Source: DASSUW01 sp963844405 (GTDB lineage: Bacteria > Actinomycetota > Thermoleophilia > Solirubrobacterales > Solirubrobacteraceae). From it: a stretch of 64,000 nucleotides of DNA. Shown piece after piece: positions 33,025-41,000 of this stretch (the stretch's first letter is position 1; every line of letters starts with the position of its first letter). The notes below the pieces were generated by a model. That model was not told the origin of the DNA. It made no database searches and was given only the letters and a program-made list of their open reading frames with translations. The stretch is from assembly GCA_963844405.1 (NCBI GenBank), contig CAWJNZ010000004.1:1054001-1118000 (forward strand). The letters run 5' to 3'. A program made the translations under genes and the position numbers.

Positions 33025-33663
33025 ATGTCAGGCGCACAGATCGAAGGCCTCCGCGCACGCAAGAAGCGCGCCGCTCGGGAGGCCATCGCCGCCACTGCCC
33101 GCCGGCTGTTCGCCGAGCGCGGCTTCGACGCCGTCACCGTCGCCGAGGTCGCGGTCGCCGCCGACGTCTCGGAGAAGACGGTCTTCAACCACTTCCCGAC
33201 GAAGGAGGACCTCGCGTTCGCCGGGCGCGAACAGGGCCTCATCCGGCTCGTCGCGGACATCACCGAGCGGCCGCCCGGAACCTCCGTCCTCGACGTCTTC
33301 CGCGCCCTGACCACCACCGTGATCGACGACCTCGTCGCCCGTGGGGACGAGGAGCTCCTCACGGCCGCCAAGATCATCCGGGGCAGCCGGACGCTGCAGG
33401 AGCGCCTGACCGTGGGATGGGAGTCGGGGGCCGCGGCCGTCACCGCCGCGATCGCCGAGACGTCGGGCGCGGCCGACGACGACCTCGTGCCCGGCATCGT
33501 CGCCCGCACGCTGTGGTGGACGCACCGGTCGATCTTCCTCGTCGCGCTGCACGGACTGCTGGCCGAAGAGGACCGCGAGCAGCTCGTCGCCCGGCTCCGG
33601 GTCGCCGCCGACCACGCCTACGCCCAGCTCGCCGGCGGGTTGGGGGAATACGGCCGCCGCTGA
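33025..33663 (+). CDS. TetR-family regulator of the adjacent ABC exporter
   Basis: A 212-residue protein. The DNA-binding domain reads RKKRAAREAIAATARRLFAERGFDAVTVAEVAVAADVSEKTVFNHFPTKEDLAFA (key part VAEVAVAADVSEKTVFNHF), the form of the AcrR/MftR-like branch. The C-terminal ligand domain has LVPGIVARTLWWTHRSIFLVALH. The start codon directly follows its palindrome. Divergence from the DrrAB-like pair makes those genes its most likely targets, with the exported compound as inducer. Confidence 0.92.
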   Translation: MSGAQIEGLRARKKRAAREAIAATARRLFAERGFDAVTVAEVAVAADVSEKTVFNHFPTKEDLAFAGREQGLIRLVADITERPPGTSVLDVFRALTTTVIDDLVARGDEELLTAAKIIRGSRTLQERLTVGWESGAAAVTAAIAETSGAADDDLVPGIVARTLWWTHRSIFLVALHGLLAEEDREQLVARLRVAADHAYAQLAGGLGEYGRR

Positions 33664-33712
33664 CACGCGCTGTACGCGTGGAGCCGCGACGGCGGACCCA
33701 GCCGCCGCGGCT

Positions 33713-34857
33713 CTAGCCTTGGAGGGCGTACGCGCGCTTGCCCTGGCCGCCCTCGTGCCCACCGGCCGCGCTCGACCCGCCGAACCCGGCGCTCCCCAGC
33801 GCCATGGACTCGGCGTTGGCGCCGACGACCGTCCATCTGCCGCTCGCAGCTCGATGCGGGGAAAGGCGCCGTCCGGCACGATCGCTGCTGCGTGTAGCTC
33901 CTGCAGCTCTAGCGCGTGGTCCCGCTTTCTGAGGTGGGGCGGACGCTCTTGGCGATCTCCGACACGAGCGCCGGGATCAGCGCCTTCCCCTCGGGGATCC
34001 GGACGGCGTGGTTGACGACGTTCGCGAGCTGCTGCGCGAAGTTCGCGGTCGGGTCCTGGACCAGCAGGAGCGTCAACGCCGACCGGAGCGCCGTGTACGG
34101 CGTGCGCCATCGCAGTCATGAACAGGAATGGCCCGACCACCGGGACCGCGTTCAGCGGGGCGAGCGTGGACGCCGCCGTCGCGGTCGCGACCGACATCGC
34201 CGCCGGCAGCGCGAGGTTGGCGGCGACCAGGAGCTGCGTCATGTGACCCGTCCGGCAGAAGTAGTCGATCTCGCTGCTGCTCGACGCGGGATCCGCGTCG
34301 AACGGCGGATCTCCCACCGGCGGGACCTTCCTCGTCACGATGCAGGCGTGCTCGCCGGCCCCGTCGGGTCCGGGTTGAGGAAGATCTCCACCCAGCGGGC
34401 GCCCTGGAACGGATCGGTCGGATCGCGCAGCTTCAGGCGTTCCTGGGTCCCGCGCACAGCCCGCGCGCCTTCGCCTGTGCCATGCGCGCCGGATCGTGAT
34501 CGCCCCGGCCTCCTCGCTCCGCTCGATCCACCACTCCCTGCCGCCGGGCCGACGCGGTGGATGGCGGCGACCGCGTCGGCGATCGGCCTGTCCTTCACGT
34601 CGGTGCCGTGCGTCCCGGTCGAGATCGCGCCGGCGATGGTCTGGCCGTTGCTGCCGCCGAGCGTCGGCATCGCGAGCTGCATCCCGCCGAGCGTGCAGTT
34701 GTGCTCCCACACCGGGATGCCGGCCTCGACGTGGACTTAGTAGACGTTCTTCGTCGAGTCGTCGACGGCGACCCCGCCGTACGACCAGCCCGATCCGAGC
34801 GCCTTGGGAGACCGTGTCCGACCGCGACATCGACGGAACGAACCGTGGTGCGTACAC
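33713..34857 (-). pseudogene. FAD-linked oxidase-like gene with several frameshifts and a stop
   Basis: Pieces of a vanillyl-alcohol-oxidase-type FAD protein occur in order across three frames. They are ALGSGWSYGGVAVDDSTKNVY followed by TAG, then VHVEAGIPVWEHNCTLGGMQLAMPTLGGSNGQTIAGAISTGTHGTDVKDRPIADAV, then GGREWWIERSE in another frame, RWVEIFLNPD, VATATAASTLAPLNAVPVVGPFLFMTAMAHAVHG, LLLVQDPTANFAQQL and finally SMALGSAGFGGSSAAGGHEGG to a TAG at 33713 (key parts only). The SNGQTIAGAISTGTHG segment is the FAD-binding core of this family. At least four frame changes and one internal stop show that it is dead. Confidence 0.8.
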
Positions 34858-34868
34858 GACCCGCGGCG

Positions 34869-35636
34869 ATGGGTACGCCGCCGGGGCGCACGATTGTGCG
34901 GCTGCCCCTCGTCGACGACGATGCGTGGATGCCCGCTGAGGAGCCGGACGACCGCACGGCGGTCGAGCCCGGGGACGTTGCCGGCGAGCGGAAGAAGCGC
35001 CGGAATCCCTGGGTCTTGATCAGCGCACTGCTGCTGGTCGTCGCCGCCGGTCTCCTGATCTGGGCCCTCGCAGCCGAGTCGGACAACGACAGCACGCAGG
35101 AGCAGCTCGCCAGCACGCAGGAGGAGCTCGCCAGCACACAGGAGCAACTCGACGGGACGCAGGAGGAGCTCGACAGCGCGAAGCAGGACGTCGAGGAGCT
35201 GCAGTCTTCCGAGGGCGGCCCTGGGGATGGCAGGGCCGTGCTGACGGCGGGCGCAGTCGCGGCCGTCAAGGCGCTGATCGATGATCTCGAGGCGGAGCTC
35301 GGGGCGACCGAGGAAGACCTTGCGGCCGCCGAGCAGGATCTGAAGCAGGCGAGTGCCAAGGCAGACGCGGCGGACGAGGACGCCGCCGCGGCCGAGGAGA
35401 AGGCAGCCCAGGCGAGCAACGACACCGAGAAGGCGCAGGCCGAAGCGGACCAGGCCAAGGCCGAGGCGGAGGCCGCGCAGTCGAGGTCCGCGATCGCTGC
35501 CGACTGCGCCAGGGCTTACGTCGCCGCGCTCGGCACCTTGTTCGAGGGTGACGACGTCAGCAAGCAGGTAGACGCGGTGGGCGAGCAGCTCAGCGGCATC
35601 ACCGCCGAGTGCAAGGCGGCGCTCGCAGGGACCTAA
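34869..35636 (+). CDS. Membrane-anchored coiled-coil protein
   Basis: A 255-residue protein with an acidic N-terminus, one TM helix at about 51-69 (NPWVLISALLLVVAAGLLIWAL), then a long extracytoplasmic coiled coil. The first part is four near-identical heptads (TQEQLAS, TQEELAS, TQEQLDG, TQEELDS). After a Gly-rich break come further Ala/Glu/Lys-rich heptads and a C-terminal globular stretch with two cysteines (AADCARAYVAALG, ITAECKAALAG). The function is unknown; it resembles actinobacterial cell-envelope spacers. ATG 34869 is used, but a start at a later Met (34928) is possible. There is no clear ribosome-binding site. Confidence 0.65.
   Translation: MGTPPGRTIVRLPLVDDDAWMPAEEPDDRTAVEPGDVAGERKKRRNPWVLISALLLVVAAGLLIWALAAESDNDSTQEQLASTQEELASTQEQLDGTQEELDSAKQDVEELQSSEGGPGDGRAVLTAGAVAAVKALIDDLEAELGATEEDLAAAEQDLKQASAKADAADEDAAAAEEKAAQASNDTEKAQAEADQAKAEAEAAQSRSAIAADCARAYVAALGTLFEGDDVSKQVDAVGEQLSGITAECKAALAGT
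35091..35174 (+). repeat. Four tandem 21-bp units encoding heptads
   Basis: Four copies of a 21-bp unit (first AGCACGCAGGAGCAGCTCGC) differ at a few positions. They encode the TQExLxx heptads of the coiled coil. Repeat-number change would keep frame and vary the stalk length. Confidence 0.85.
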
Positions 35637-35648
35637 CGGGGTCGAATC

Positions 35649-36473
35649 TCACGCCGAGCTGAACTTGAGCCGATCGTGGACCTCGGGCGCGACGAAGATC
35701 GAGTCGCTGCCGACACGCGTGTCCACAAAGAGCGTGTCGAGGGACTTGTCGGCGCGGTTGACCTCGACGACGGTTGCGAGCCCGGCGACGCGCACCTGCT
35801 GGCCGCCGGCGGTGACGGTGATGTTGTCGTCCGCCGGCTGCGTTGAGCAGGATCGTCTCGATCCCGGTCATGTCGGCGCGTGCGAAGCCGACGTCGCGGC
35901 TGATCCGCGCGCCGGAGCCCACGCCTTGGACCGTGAACTCCTCGGACTCGGCCGTGCCCGCGGTCTGCAGCACGTCGCCGCCGCTCTGGCCGTCGAAGGT
36001 GTCGAAGCCGTCGTTCGAGCCCTGGATCGCGGTGTCGTCGCCTCCACCGAGGATGAGGGAGTCGTCGCCCTCGGCGGCGAGGACGAGATCGCCGTCGTCG
36101 CCGCTCGCGATCACTCGGCGCCGCGGCCGCCGAGCACGAGGTCGGCGCCCGCGCCGGACTCGATCGTGGTGGCCTCAGCGTCCGTGAACGCGCCGTTGGC
36201 CTCGTCGACGCGGACGTCGTCATCGCCGGCGCCCGAGCGGACCGAGATCCGCGAGAAGGTGTTGCGGTCGAACGTGAAGTCCGCGCTCTGGGTGTCGACC
36301 TGGAGGGCGCCGGGCGCGCCCGGGGCAAGTCGGAGCGTGATGGTGTCCGCGGCGGCGTCGCCGGTGATGTTCAGCGTGTCGGCGGAGACGGTCGAGACGA
36401 CGGCGGCCTGCGCCGCGCCGGGGAGCGCGGCGGCCGCGATCACGACGACGATGGGGAGCAGGATTCGGCGCAT
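35649..36473 (-). pseudogene. Secreted Asp/Gly-rich repeat protein broken by two frameshifts
   Basis: The 5' part has a Sec signal (RRILLPIVVVIAAAALPGAAQA) and reads to SGAGADLVLGGRGAE then TGA near 36113. The middle continues in the next frame from VIASGDDGDLVLAAEGDDS through GGGDDTAIQG and ISRDVGFARADMTGIETILLNAA. The end lies in the third frame from DNITVTAGGQQVRVAG to KFSSA and a TGA at 35649. The GDD/GAGAD repeats resemble RTX-type calcium-binding beta-rolls. The first break has a GTGA overlap, so coupled re-initiation cannot be wholly excluded, but the second shift near 35835 argues for a pseudogene. Confidence 0.75.
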
Positions 36474-36562
36474 CGCGGACGTGCTGGAGCCGCATGGGCG
36501 CGTACATGGGGGAGATCCCTCGGCATGCCCCTCAAAACGGCCGTCGCGATCCTTGCCAATGA

Positions 36563-36598
36563 CGGTGATGTGTAATTTGACGAACCCACACATCACCG
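36563..36598. repeat. Perfect 11-bp inverted repeat between divergent secreted-protein genes
   Basis: CGGTGATGTGT (36563-36573) and ACACATCACCG (36588-36598) flank an AT-richer 14-nt loop. It sits midway in the 230-nt gap between the start of the broken gene at 36473 and the Ig-like protein gene at 36704, and could be an operator for both. Confidence 0.65.
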
Positions 36599-36703
36599 AG
36601 GCGCCAGTAGCGCCCGAACGCGACGCGTGCGTTCGCCGCTGGTCGCGGTCACCCTCGCCGTCCGGCGGTTTAGCAACTGGCGTCCGCGCGGAAGGCTTGT
36701 TCC

Positions 36704-37369
36704 ATGCACCTGAGGATCCTCGGGCTGGTTGCCGCATTGGCAGCCACCGCGGCGCTTCCGCTCGGAGCCGCCGCCCAGAAGCCACCGGCCAACACGGTCA
36801 CGCTCGCGGCTGCCCCCAACCCGATCACGTTCGGAAAGCCCACGACCCTGTCCGGGAAAGTCACCGGGCCAGACCACGCCGGCGCGGCGCTGACGCTGCG
36901 CGCCGACCCGTTCCCAGTGGACGGTGACGAAGCCGTCGTGGCCACGGCGACAACCGACGCGAAAGGCGATTTCCAGTTCGCGGGGATCACGCCGGACCGC
37001 AATACTCGCTACGCCGCGAGAGCGAAGACCTCGCCGCCGGTCGAGAGCACTGTCGTCGACCTGCTCGTGCGCGTCCGCGTGAGCCTGCGCCTCGACGACT
37101 CCACGCCGCGCGCCGGCCAGCGCGTCAGGTTCTCCGGGTCCGCGGCCCCTCAGCATGACGGCAGCGTGGTGCGAATCCAGCGCCAACGAGCGACCGGGAG
37201 TTGGAAGACGGTGGCGCGTACGCTCCTGCGCGACGCGGGAGAGGAGCGCTCGCGGTACTCGCGCCGCGTGCGCGTCCGCAGCGACGGCACGTACCGCGCG
37301 CGTGTCATCGCCGTCGACGGCGATCACCGGTCCGGGACGAGCCGTCGACGTACGGTCGACGTGCATTAG
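36704..37369 (+). CDS. Secreted protein with Ig-like beta-sandwich domains
   Basis: A 221-residue protein with signal peptide MHLRILGLVAALAATAALPLGAAA. Two Ig-like/carboxypeptidase-regulatory-like segments follow: NTVTLAAAPNPITFGKPTTLSGKVTG with ATATTDAKGDFQFAGITPDRNTRYAAR, and VRVSLRLDDSTPRAGQRVRFSGS with SRRVRVRSDGTYRARVIAVDGDHR. Such modules are common in Solirubrobacterales secreted proteins. No catalytic residues are seen. GAAGG precedes the ATG. Confidence 0.8.
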   Translation: MHLRILGLVAALAATAALPLGAAAQKPPANTVTLAAAPNPITFGKPTTLSGKVTGPDHAGAALTLRADPFPVDGDEAVVATATTDAKGDFQFAGITPDRNTRYAARAKTSPPVESTVVDLLVRVRVSLRLDDSTPRAGQRVRFSGSAAPQHDGSVVRIQRQRATGSWKTVARTLLRDAGEERSRYSRRVRVRSDGTYRARVIAVDGDHRSGTSRRRTVDVH

Positions 37370-37441
37370 CGCTGTCGAGCCCGCGCGCATCCACCGCGCG
37401 CGTAACCACGCCTCAGCACATCGCGAGCCGGTCGCGTGCGG

Positions 37442-38065
37442 TCAGTCGGACGGGGACACGAATCTCGATCCCGTGACGGCGACATAGGCAACGCCGGCAA
37501 AGCCGGCGACGATGGCCGCCATCACCGGCTTGGCGTTGGTGCTGCCCGGGTCGTTCGTGAGCAGCGGGATCAGCGCGATCACCTCGCCGATGAGCATGCT
37601 CGCGAGCAGGAGCAGCGCCGTCGCCTGCCGCAGGAGCGCGTCCGCGACGTTGCGGGCGGTATCGATCGCGGCGTCGAGCACCGCCTCCACCGCGTCGGCG
37701 ATCGGGCCATCGCCCGCGGCAAACCGCTGGAAGCGAGCGTCGCCCACGGCGTCCTCCCGGCTCGCGGCCGACGGCGACGATCGCGCCACCTCCCAGCGGA
37801 ACACCTGCCCCTCGACCGCCAAGACCAGGAGGAGCACCGGGATGATCTGCGCTGCGGCCGAATGGAATTCGGCGCTCGCCCGATCGGCCGGTGTGACACC
37901 GAAGGCGACGATGTACGACAACAGCACGAAACTCGGCCCCGCGAAGATCAGCGGAACCGTCAGGTCGCCGCTCTTGCGCAGGTACCTGAGGAGGACGCGC
38001 GGCTTGCGGAGCTCGCGCCAGACCGCCCGGAACACCCGATCATCGCGACGTGCCTCGGACGACAT
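37442..38065 (-). CDS. Four-helix membrane protein, function unknown
   Basis: A 207-residue protein with a charged cytoplasmic N-terminus (MSSEARRDDRVFRAVWREL). Hydrophobic segments lie at VPLIFAGPSFVLLSYIVAFGV, IIPVLLLVLAVEGQVFRW, ALLLLASMLIGEVIALIPLL and VMAAIVAGFAGVAYVAV, with a soluble loop rich in Ala, Asp and Arg between helices 2 and 3. No family is recognised. ATG 38065 was chosen because upstream codons lack coding character. It may share a promoter region with the divergent CBS gene. Confidence 0.65.
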   Translation of the reverse strand: MSSEARRDDRVFRAVWRELRKPRVLLRYLRKSGDLTVPLIFAGPSFVLLSYIVAFGVTPADRASAEFHSAAAQIIPVLLLVLAVEGQVFRWEVARSSPSAASREDAVGDARFQRFAAGDGPIADAVEAVLDAAIDTARNVADALLRQATALLLLASMLIGEVIALIPLLTNDPGSTNAKPVMAAIVAGFAGVAYVAVTGSRFVSPSD

Positions 38066-38228
38066 GGCCCCTTGATATCCGACGCGCCAGACGTCCCGAC
38101 GCGTGCGGGCGCCCGGAGGCGCTGCGTTGCTTCGCTCAGCACTAGGCGCGTTTCGGTGCCGACGGTCGAGAGCGGCGCCAGCGGCGTGTGAGAGGTGTGG
38201 GACGATCTGTACTGGGCGCAGGGTTCCG

Positions 38229-38234
38229 TACAGT
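38229..38234 (+). promoter_or_regulatory. -10-like hexamer of the CBS gene (probably leaderless)
   Basis: TACAGT is followed by 6 nt (CCCGCC) and the ATG at 38241, with no Shine-Dalgarno sequence. Confidence 0.45.
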
Positions 38235-38240
38235 CCCGCC

Positions 38241-38630
38241 ATGCCCGCGGTTCGTGATCACATGTCGAGCGACGTGCTGTCCGTCGAGACCAGCGTGTCG
38301 ATCCTGGAAGTCGCCCAGCGGATGGTCGACCGCAACGTCGGCGCGGTCCTCGTGCTGGAGGATGGGCGGCTGGCCGGGATCTTGACCGAGCGCGACGTCC
38401 TGCGCGCTGTCGCGCGTGGTCTCGACGACGCCACACGCGTCAGGGACTGCATGACTACGCATCCAGAGACGATTGCCCCCGACGACGCGACCGAGCACGC
38501 GGCCGTCCTGATGCTTCACGGCGGTTTCCGCCATCTGCCTGTGGTCCAAGGCGACGATCTCGTGGGCGTCATCTCGATCCGCGACCTGGTGCCACTGCTG
38601 CTCGAGGACACGGCGCCGCGCGGCGTCTGA
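38241..38630 (+). CDS. Paired CBS-domain protein
   Basis: A 129-residue Bateman module with two CBS motifs: VRDHMSSDVLSVETSVSILEVAQRMVDRNVGAVLVLEDGRLAGILTERDVLRAVARG and VRDCMTTHPETIAPDDATEHAAVLMLHGGFRHLPVVQGDDLVGVISIRDLV (only the repeat keys GILTERD and GVISIRD matter). Such stand-alone pairs bind adenine nucleotides or S-adenosyl ligands and act as energy sensors. It is well conserved and probably intact. No partner enzyme is adjacent. Confidence 0.92.
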   Translation: MPAVRDHMSSDVLSVETSVSILEVAQRMVDRNVGAVLVLEDGRLAGILTERDVLRAVARGLDDATRVRDCMTTHPETIAPDDATEHAAVLMLHGGFRHLPVVQGDDLVGVISIRDLVPLLLEDTAPRGV

Positions 38631-38696
38631 GAGCCGGGCGACAGGCCACGCGGCCGCGCTGACGGCGGTTCCAGGCTGGACCCGTGCCCCGCCCGG

Positions 38697-39131
38697 TCAG
38701 CCGAAGTTCATGCCGGCGGCGATCTCGCCGACGATGATCGCGGCGACGAGCCAGTCGACGACCATGCAGAACGGAGGCCACCATCGCGTGTTGGCGACAA
38801 AGTGGGTTCGGTGCTGCCAGAGGTCCTTGAGCCCGTGGCCGGCGAGCCCGGCCACGAGCAGCCACGGTGATCCGGTCACGGCCGCGGCAGCCACGACGAC
38901 GAACACGAAGGCGACGCTGCTCTCGACGGCGATGACCTTCGCGCGTCCGTCGGCGACGGCGAAACCAACGTAGACCGAGGCGATCACCGCGAGCCCGAGC
39001 GCGTAGACGGTCGCGCTGTCCAGCCACCAGAAGGCCAATGGCGTGGCCGCTTGGAGCAGGCCGACCAGGATCCCCCACAGCAACGGCGCGCGTGGTGCCG
39101 GCCGCGACGCGGTGGCTGCCTGCTGGGTCAT
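38697..39131 (-). CDS. Small multi-pass membrane protein
   Basis: A 144-residue hydrophobic protein with four or five helices (LLWGILVGLLQAATPLAFWWL, VYALGLAVIASVYVGFAV, VAFVFVVVAAAAVTGSPWLLVAGLAGH, VVDWLVAAIIVGEIAAGM). The conserved-looking HGLKDLWQHRTHFVANTRWWPPFC loop carries two His and a Cys. This loop recurs in small actinobacterial membrane proteins of unknown role. ATG 39131 is used. It lies 34 nt downstream of the VanS-like kinase gene on the same strand and may be co-transcribed with it. Confidence 0.65.
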   Translation of the reverse strand: MTQQAATASRPAPRAPLLWGILVGLLQAATPLAFWWLDSATVYALGLAVIASVYVGFAVADGRAKVIAVESSVAFVFVVVAAAAVTGSPWLLVAGLAGHGLKDLWQHRTHFVANTRWWPPFCMVVDWLVAAIIVGEIAAGMNFG

Positions 39132-39165
39132 CGCTGGGCGACACCTTCGCACCGCCGACGCGACG

Positions 39166-40251
39166 TCACGGATGGCCGGCGGGTAGTCGCACCGTGACGC
39201 AGAGCCCCCCAGCGGCCCGGGGGGTGAGGATGAGGGTTCCGTCGTGTGCCCGCGCGATGCTCTTCACGATCGCCAGGCCGAGGCCGACGCCCGCGTGGTC
39301 GGTGCGTATGCGGTCGGTGCCGCGACGAAACGGCTCGCCAAGCGTGGAAACCAACTGTGGGGTGAGCTTCTCGCCGGTGTTCTCGACCGTGAGTACCACG
39401 CTCTTGGGGTGAACGCTGGTCGTGACCCAGACGGTGCCGTGTTCGGGCAGGTTGTGGACGATGGCGTTGTGCACGAGGTTGGTGCTCAGCTGCAGCAGGA
39501 GCGCATGTGAGCCGATCGTGGAGGTCGTGTCGCCGGATGTCTCGATGGTGAGGCCGCGTTCTTCTGCGAGGGGGAGGAGCGTCTCCGTGGCTTCTTCGGC
39601 GATGAGCGACAGGTCGACGTGTTCTCGGGCGAATGACCGCTGATCGGCGCGGCTGAGCAGGAGCAATGCCTCGGTGAGGTCGATCGCTCGGGTGTTGACC
39701 GCGTGGAGGCGTTCGACGAGCTCGCCGTTGTCGCGGTGCGGATCCTTGCGGGCGACGTCGAGAAGCGTCTGCGTGACCGCCAGCGGGGTGCGCAGTTCGT
39801 GGGACGCATTGGCTGCGAATCGCTGCTGTTCGGCGACGTGTGCTTCGAGCTGGGCGAGCATGGCGTCGAACGCATCGGCGAGCTCGCGGAACTCATCTCT
39901 GCGGCCGTGGAGCAGGATCCGGTGGGAGAGGGATCCGGTCGCGGCCAGGCGTGTGGCGTCCGTGATGCGCGTCAGAGGGGTGAGCATCTGGCCGGCGAGA
40001 ATCCATCCTCCCAGGAGGCCGAACGCCAGCAGGACCCCCAGCGCGATGGCTGCCTTCGGAGCAAAGGCGTCCAGGAGGTCGGAGCGCGTGGGACTGAAGG
40101 GGCCGGGTCCTACGAAGGCGTCACGGTCGGGTACGTAGCGCAGCAGGAACACCCACACGACCGCGAGCAGCAGGGCGCCGGCAACCATGAGGAACCCGGC
40201 GTAGCTGAGGGTGAGCTTGAGGCGAACGCTCAAGCCAGGGGCCCTATCCAC
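39166..40251 (-). CDS. Membrane sensor histidine kinase (VanS/CutS-like)
   Basis: A 361-residue kinase. It has two TM helices at about 12-32 and 65-88, a HAMP linker (LTPLTRITDATRLAATGSLSHRI), HisKA with the phospho-accepting His in FAANASHELRTPLAVTQTLL, the N box LSTNLVHNAIVHN, G1 VENTGEKL and G2 GVGLGLAIVKSI. The periplasmic loop is short (about 30 residues), so it likely senses an envelope or membrane signal. The start is GTG 40251, overlapping the response-regulator stop by 8 nt. Together with the divergent carboxypeptidase it resembles a vanRS-vanY arrangement. Confidence 0.9.
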   Translation of the reverse strand: MDRAPGLSVRLKLTLSYAGFLMVAGALLLAVVWVFLLRYVPDRDAFVGPGPFSPTRSDLLDAFAPKAAIALGVLLAFGLLGGWILAGQMLTPLTRITDATRLAATGSLSHRILLHGRRDEFRELADAFDAMLAQLEAHVAEQQRFAANASHELRTPLAVTQTLLDVARKDPHRDNGELVERLHAVNTRAIDLTEALLLLSRADQRSFAREHVDLSLIAEEATETLLPLAEERGLTIETSGDTTSTIGSHALLLQLSTNLVHNAIVHNLPEHGTVWVTTSVHPKSVVLTVENTGEKLTPQLVSTLGEPFRRGTDRIRTDHAGVGLGLAIVKSIARAHDGTLILTPRAAGGLCVTVRLPAGHP

Positions 40252-40927
40252 CGTCTCCTCCCTCGTGCCCTGTGTTGATGCGGTAGCCGGCGCCGGCGAC
40301 GGTGGCGATGATCCAGGGTTCGCCGAGCCGTTTGCGCAGTGCCGAGACCGTGATGCGCACGGCGTTGGTGAACGGGTCGGCGTTCTGATCCCACGCCCGT
40401 TCCAGCAGCTCCTCGGCGCTGACGACACCGCCTTCGGCAGCGACGAGAACTTCGAGCACCGCGAACTGCTTGCGGGTCAGCGCGACGTAGCGGCCGTCGC
40501 GGTAGACCTCTCGGCGGAACGGATCCAGCCGCAGACCGGCGATCTCTCGCACAGGCGGCCTGTGGTGTGCGCGCCTGCGGTCGAGCGCTCTGAGACGGAG
40601 CACGAGCTCTTGGAGCTCGAACGGCTTGGTGAGGTAGTCGTCGGCGCCGAGCCCGAACCCGGAGGCCTTGTCGTCGAGACGGTCGGCAGCGGTGAGCATG
40701 AGGATCGGCGTCCCGCTGCCGGAGGCGACGATGCGTTCGGCGATCTCGTCACCGGTCGGTCCGGGAACGTCTCGGTCGAGGACGGCGATGTCGTAGGCGT
40801 TGACGCTCAGCAGCTCCAGAGCGGCGTCGCCGTCGCCGGCGATGTCCGCCGCGATCGCTTCCAGGCGTAGGCCATCGCGGATCGCCTCCGCCATATAGGG
40901 CTCGTCCTCGACGAGCAACACGCGCAT
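40244..40927 (-). CDS. OmpR-type response regulator (VanR/CutR-like)
   Basis: A 227-residue regulator. The receiver has acidic pocket VEDEP, phosphoacceptor Asp in IAVLDRDVPGPTGDE, LMLTAAD and the Lys in DDYLTKPF. The C-terminal winged helix contains REVYRDGRYVALTRKQFAVLEVL, RAWDQNADPFTNAVRITVSALRKRLGE and the GYRIN end. It is translationally overlapped with the kinase gene. A TAGCAT hexamer lies 6 nt before the ATG, consistent with a leaderless message. Confidence 0.93.
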   Translation of the reverse strand: MRVLLVEDEPYMAEAIRDGLRLEAIAADIAGDGDAALELLSVNAYDIAVLDRDVPGPTGDEIAERIVASGSGTPILMLTAADRLDDKASGFGLGADDYLTKPFELQELVLRLRALDRRRAHHRPPVREIAGLRLDPFRREVYRDGRYVALTRKQFAVLEVLVAAEGGVVSAEELLERAWDQNADPFTNAVRITVSALRKRLGEPWIIATVAGAGYRINTGHEGGDGG

Positions 40928-40933
40928 GCTCCG

Positions 40934-40939
40934 ATGCTA
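40934..40939 (-). promoter_or_regulatory. -10-like hexamer of the response regulator gene
   Basis: On the minus strand TAGCAT is followed by CGGAGC and the ATG (40927). The 6-nt spacing repeats that of other putative leaderless starts. Confidence 0.4.
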
Positions 40940-41000
40940 GGGCCGGCGCATATCGTCGGCGTATCGAAAACCACATACGTGCTGGCAACGCCACGCCGCC

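Noticed and set aside
36111..36785. Start upstream of 36473 for the beta-roll-like gene
   Set aside because: Upstream codons lack coding character, and the signal peptide MRRILLPIVVV fits a start at 36473.
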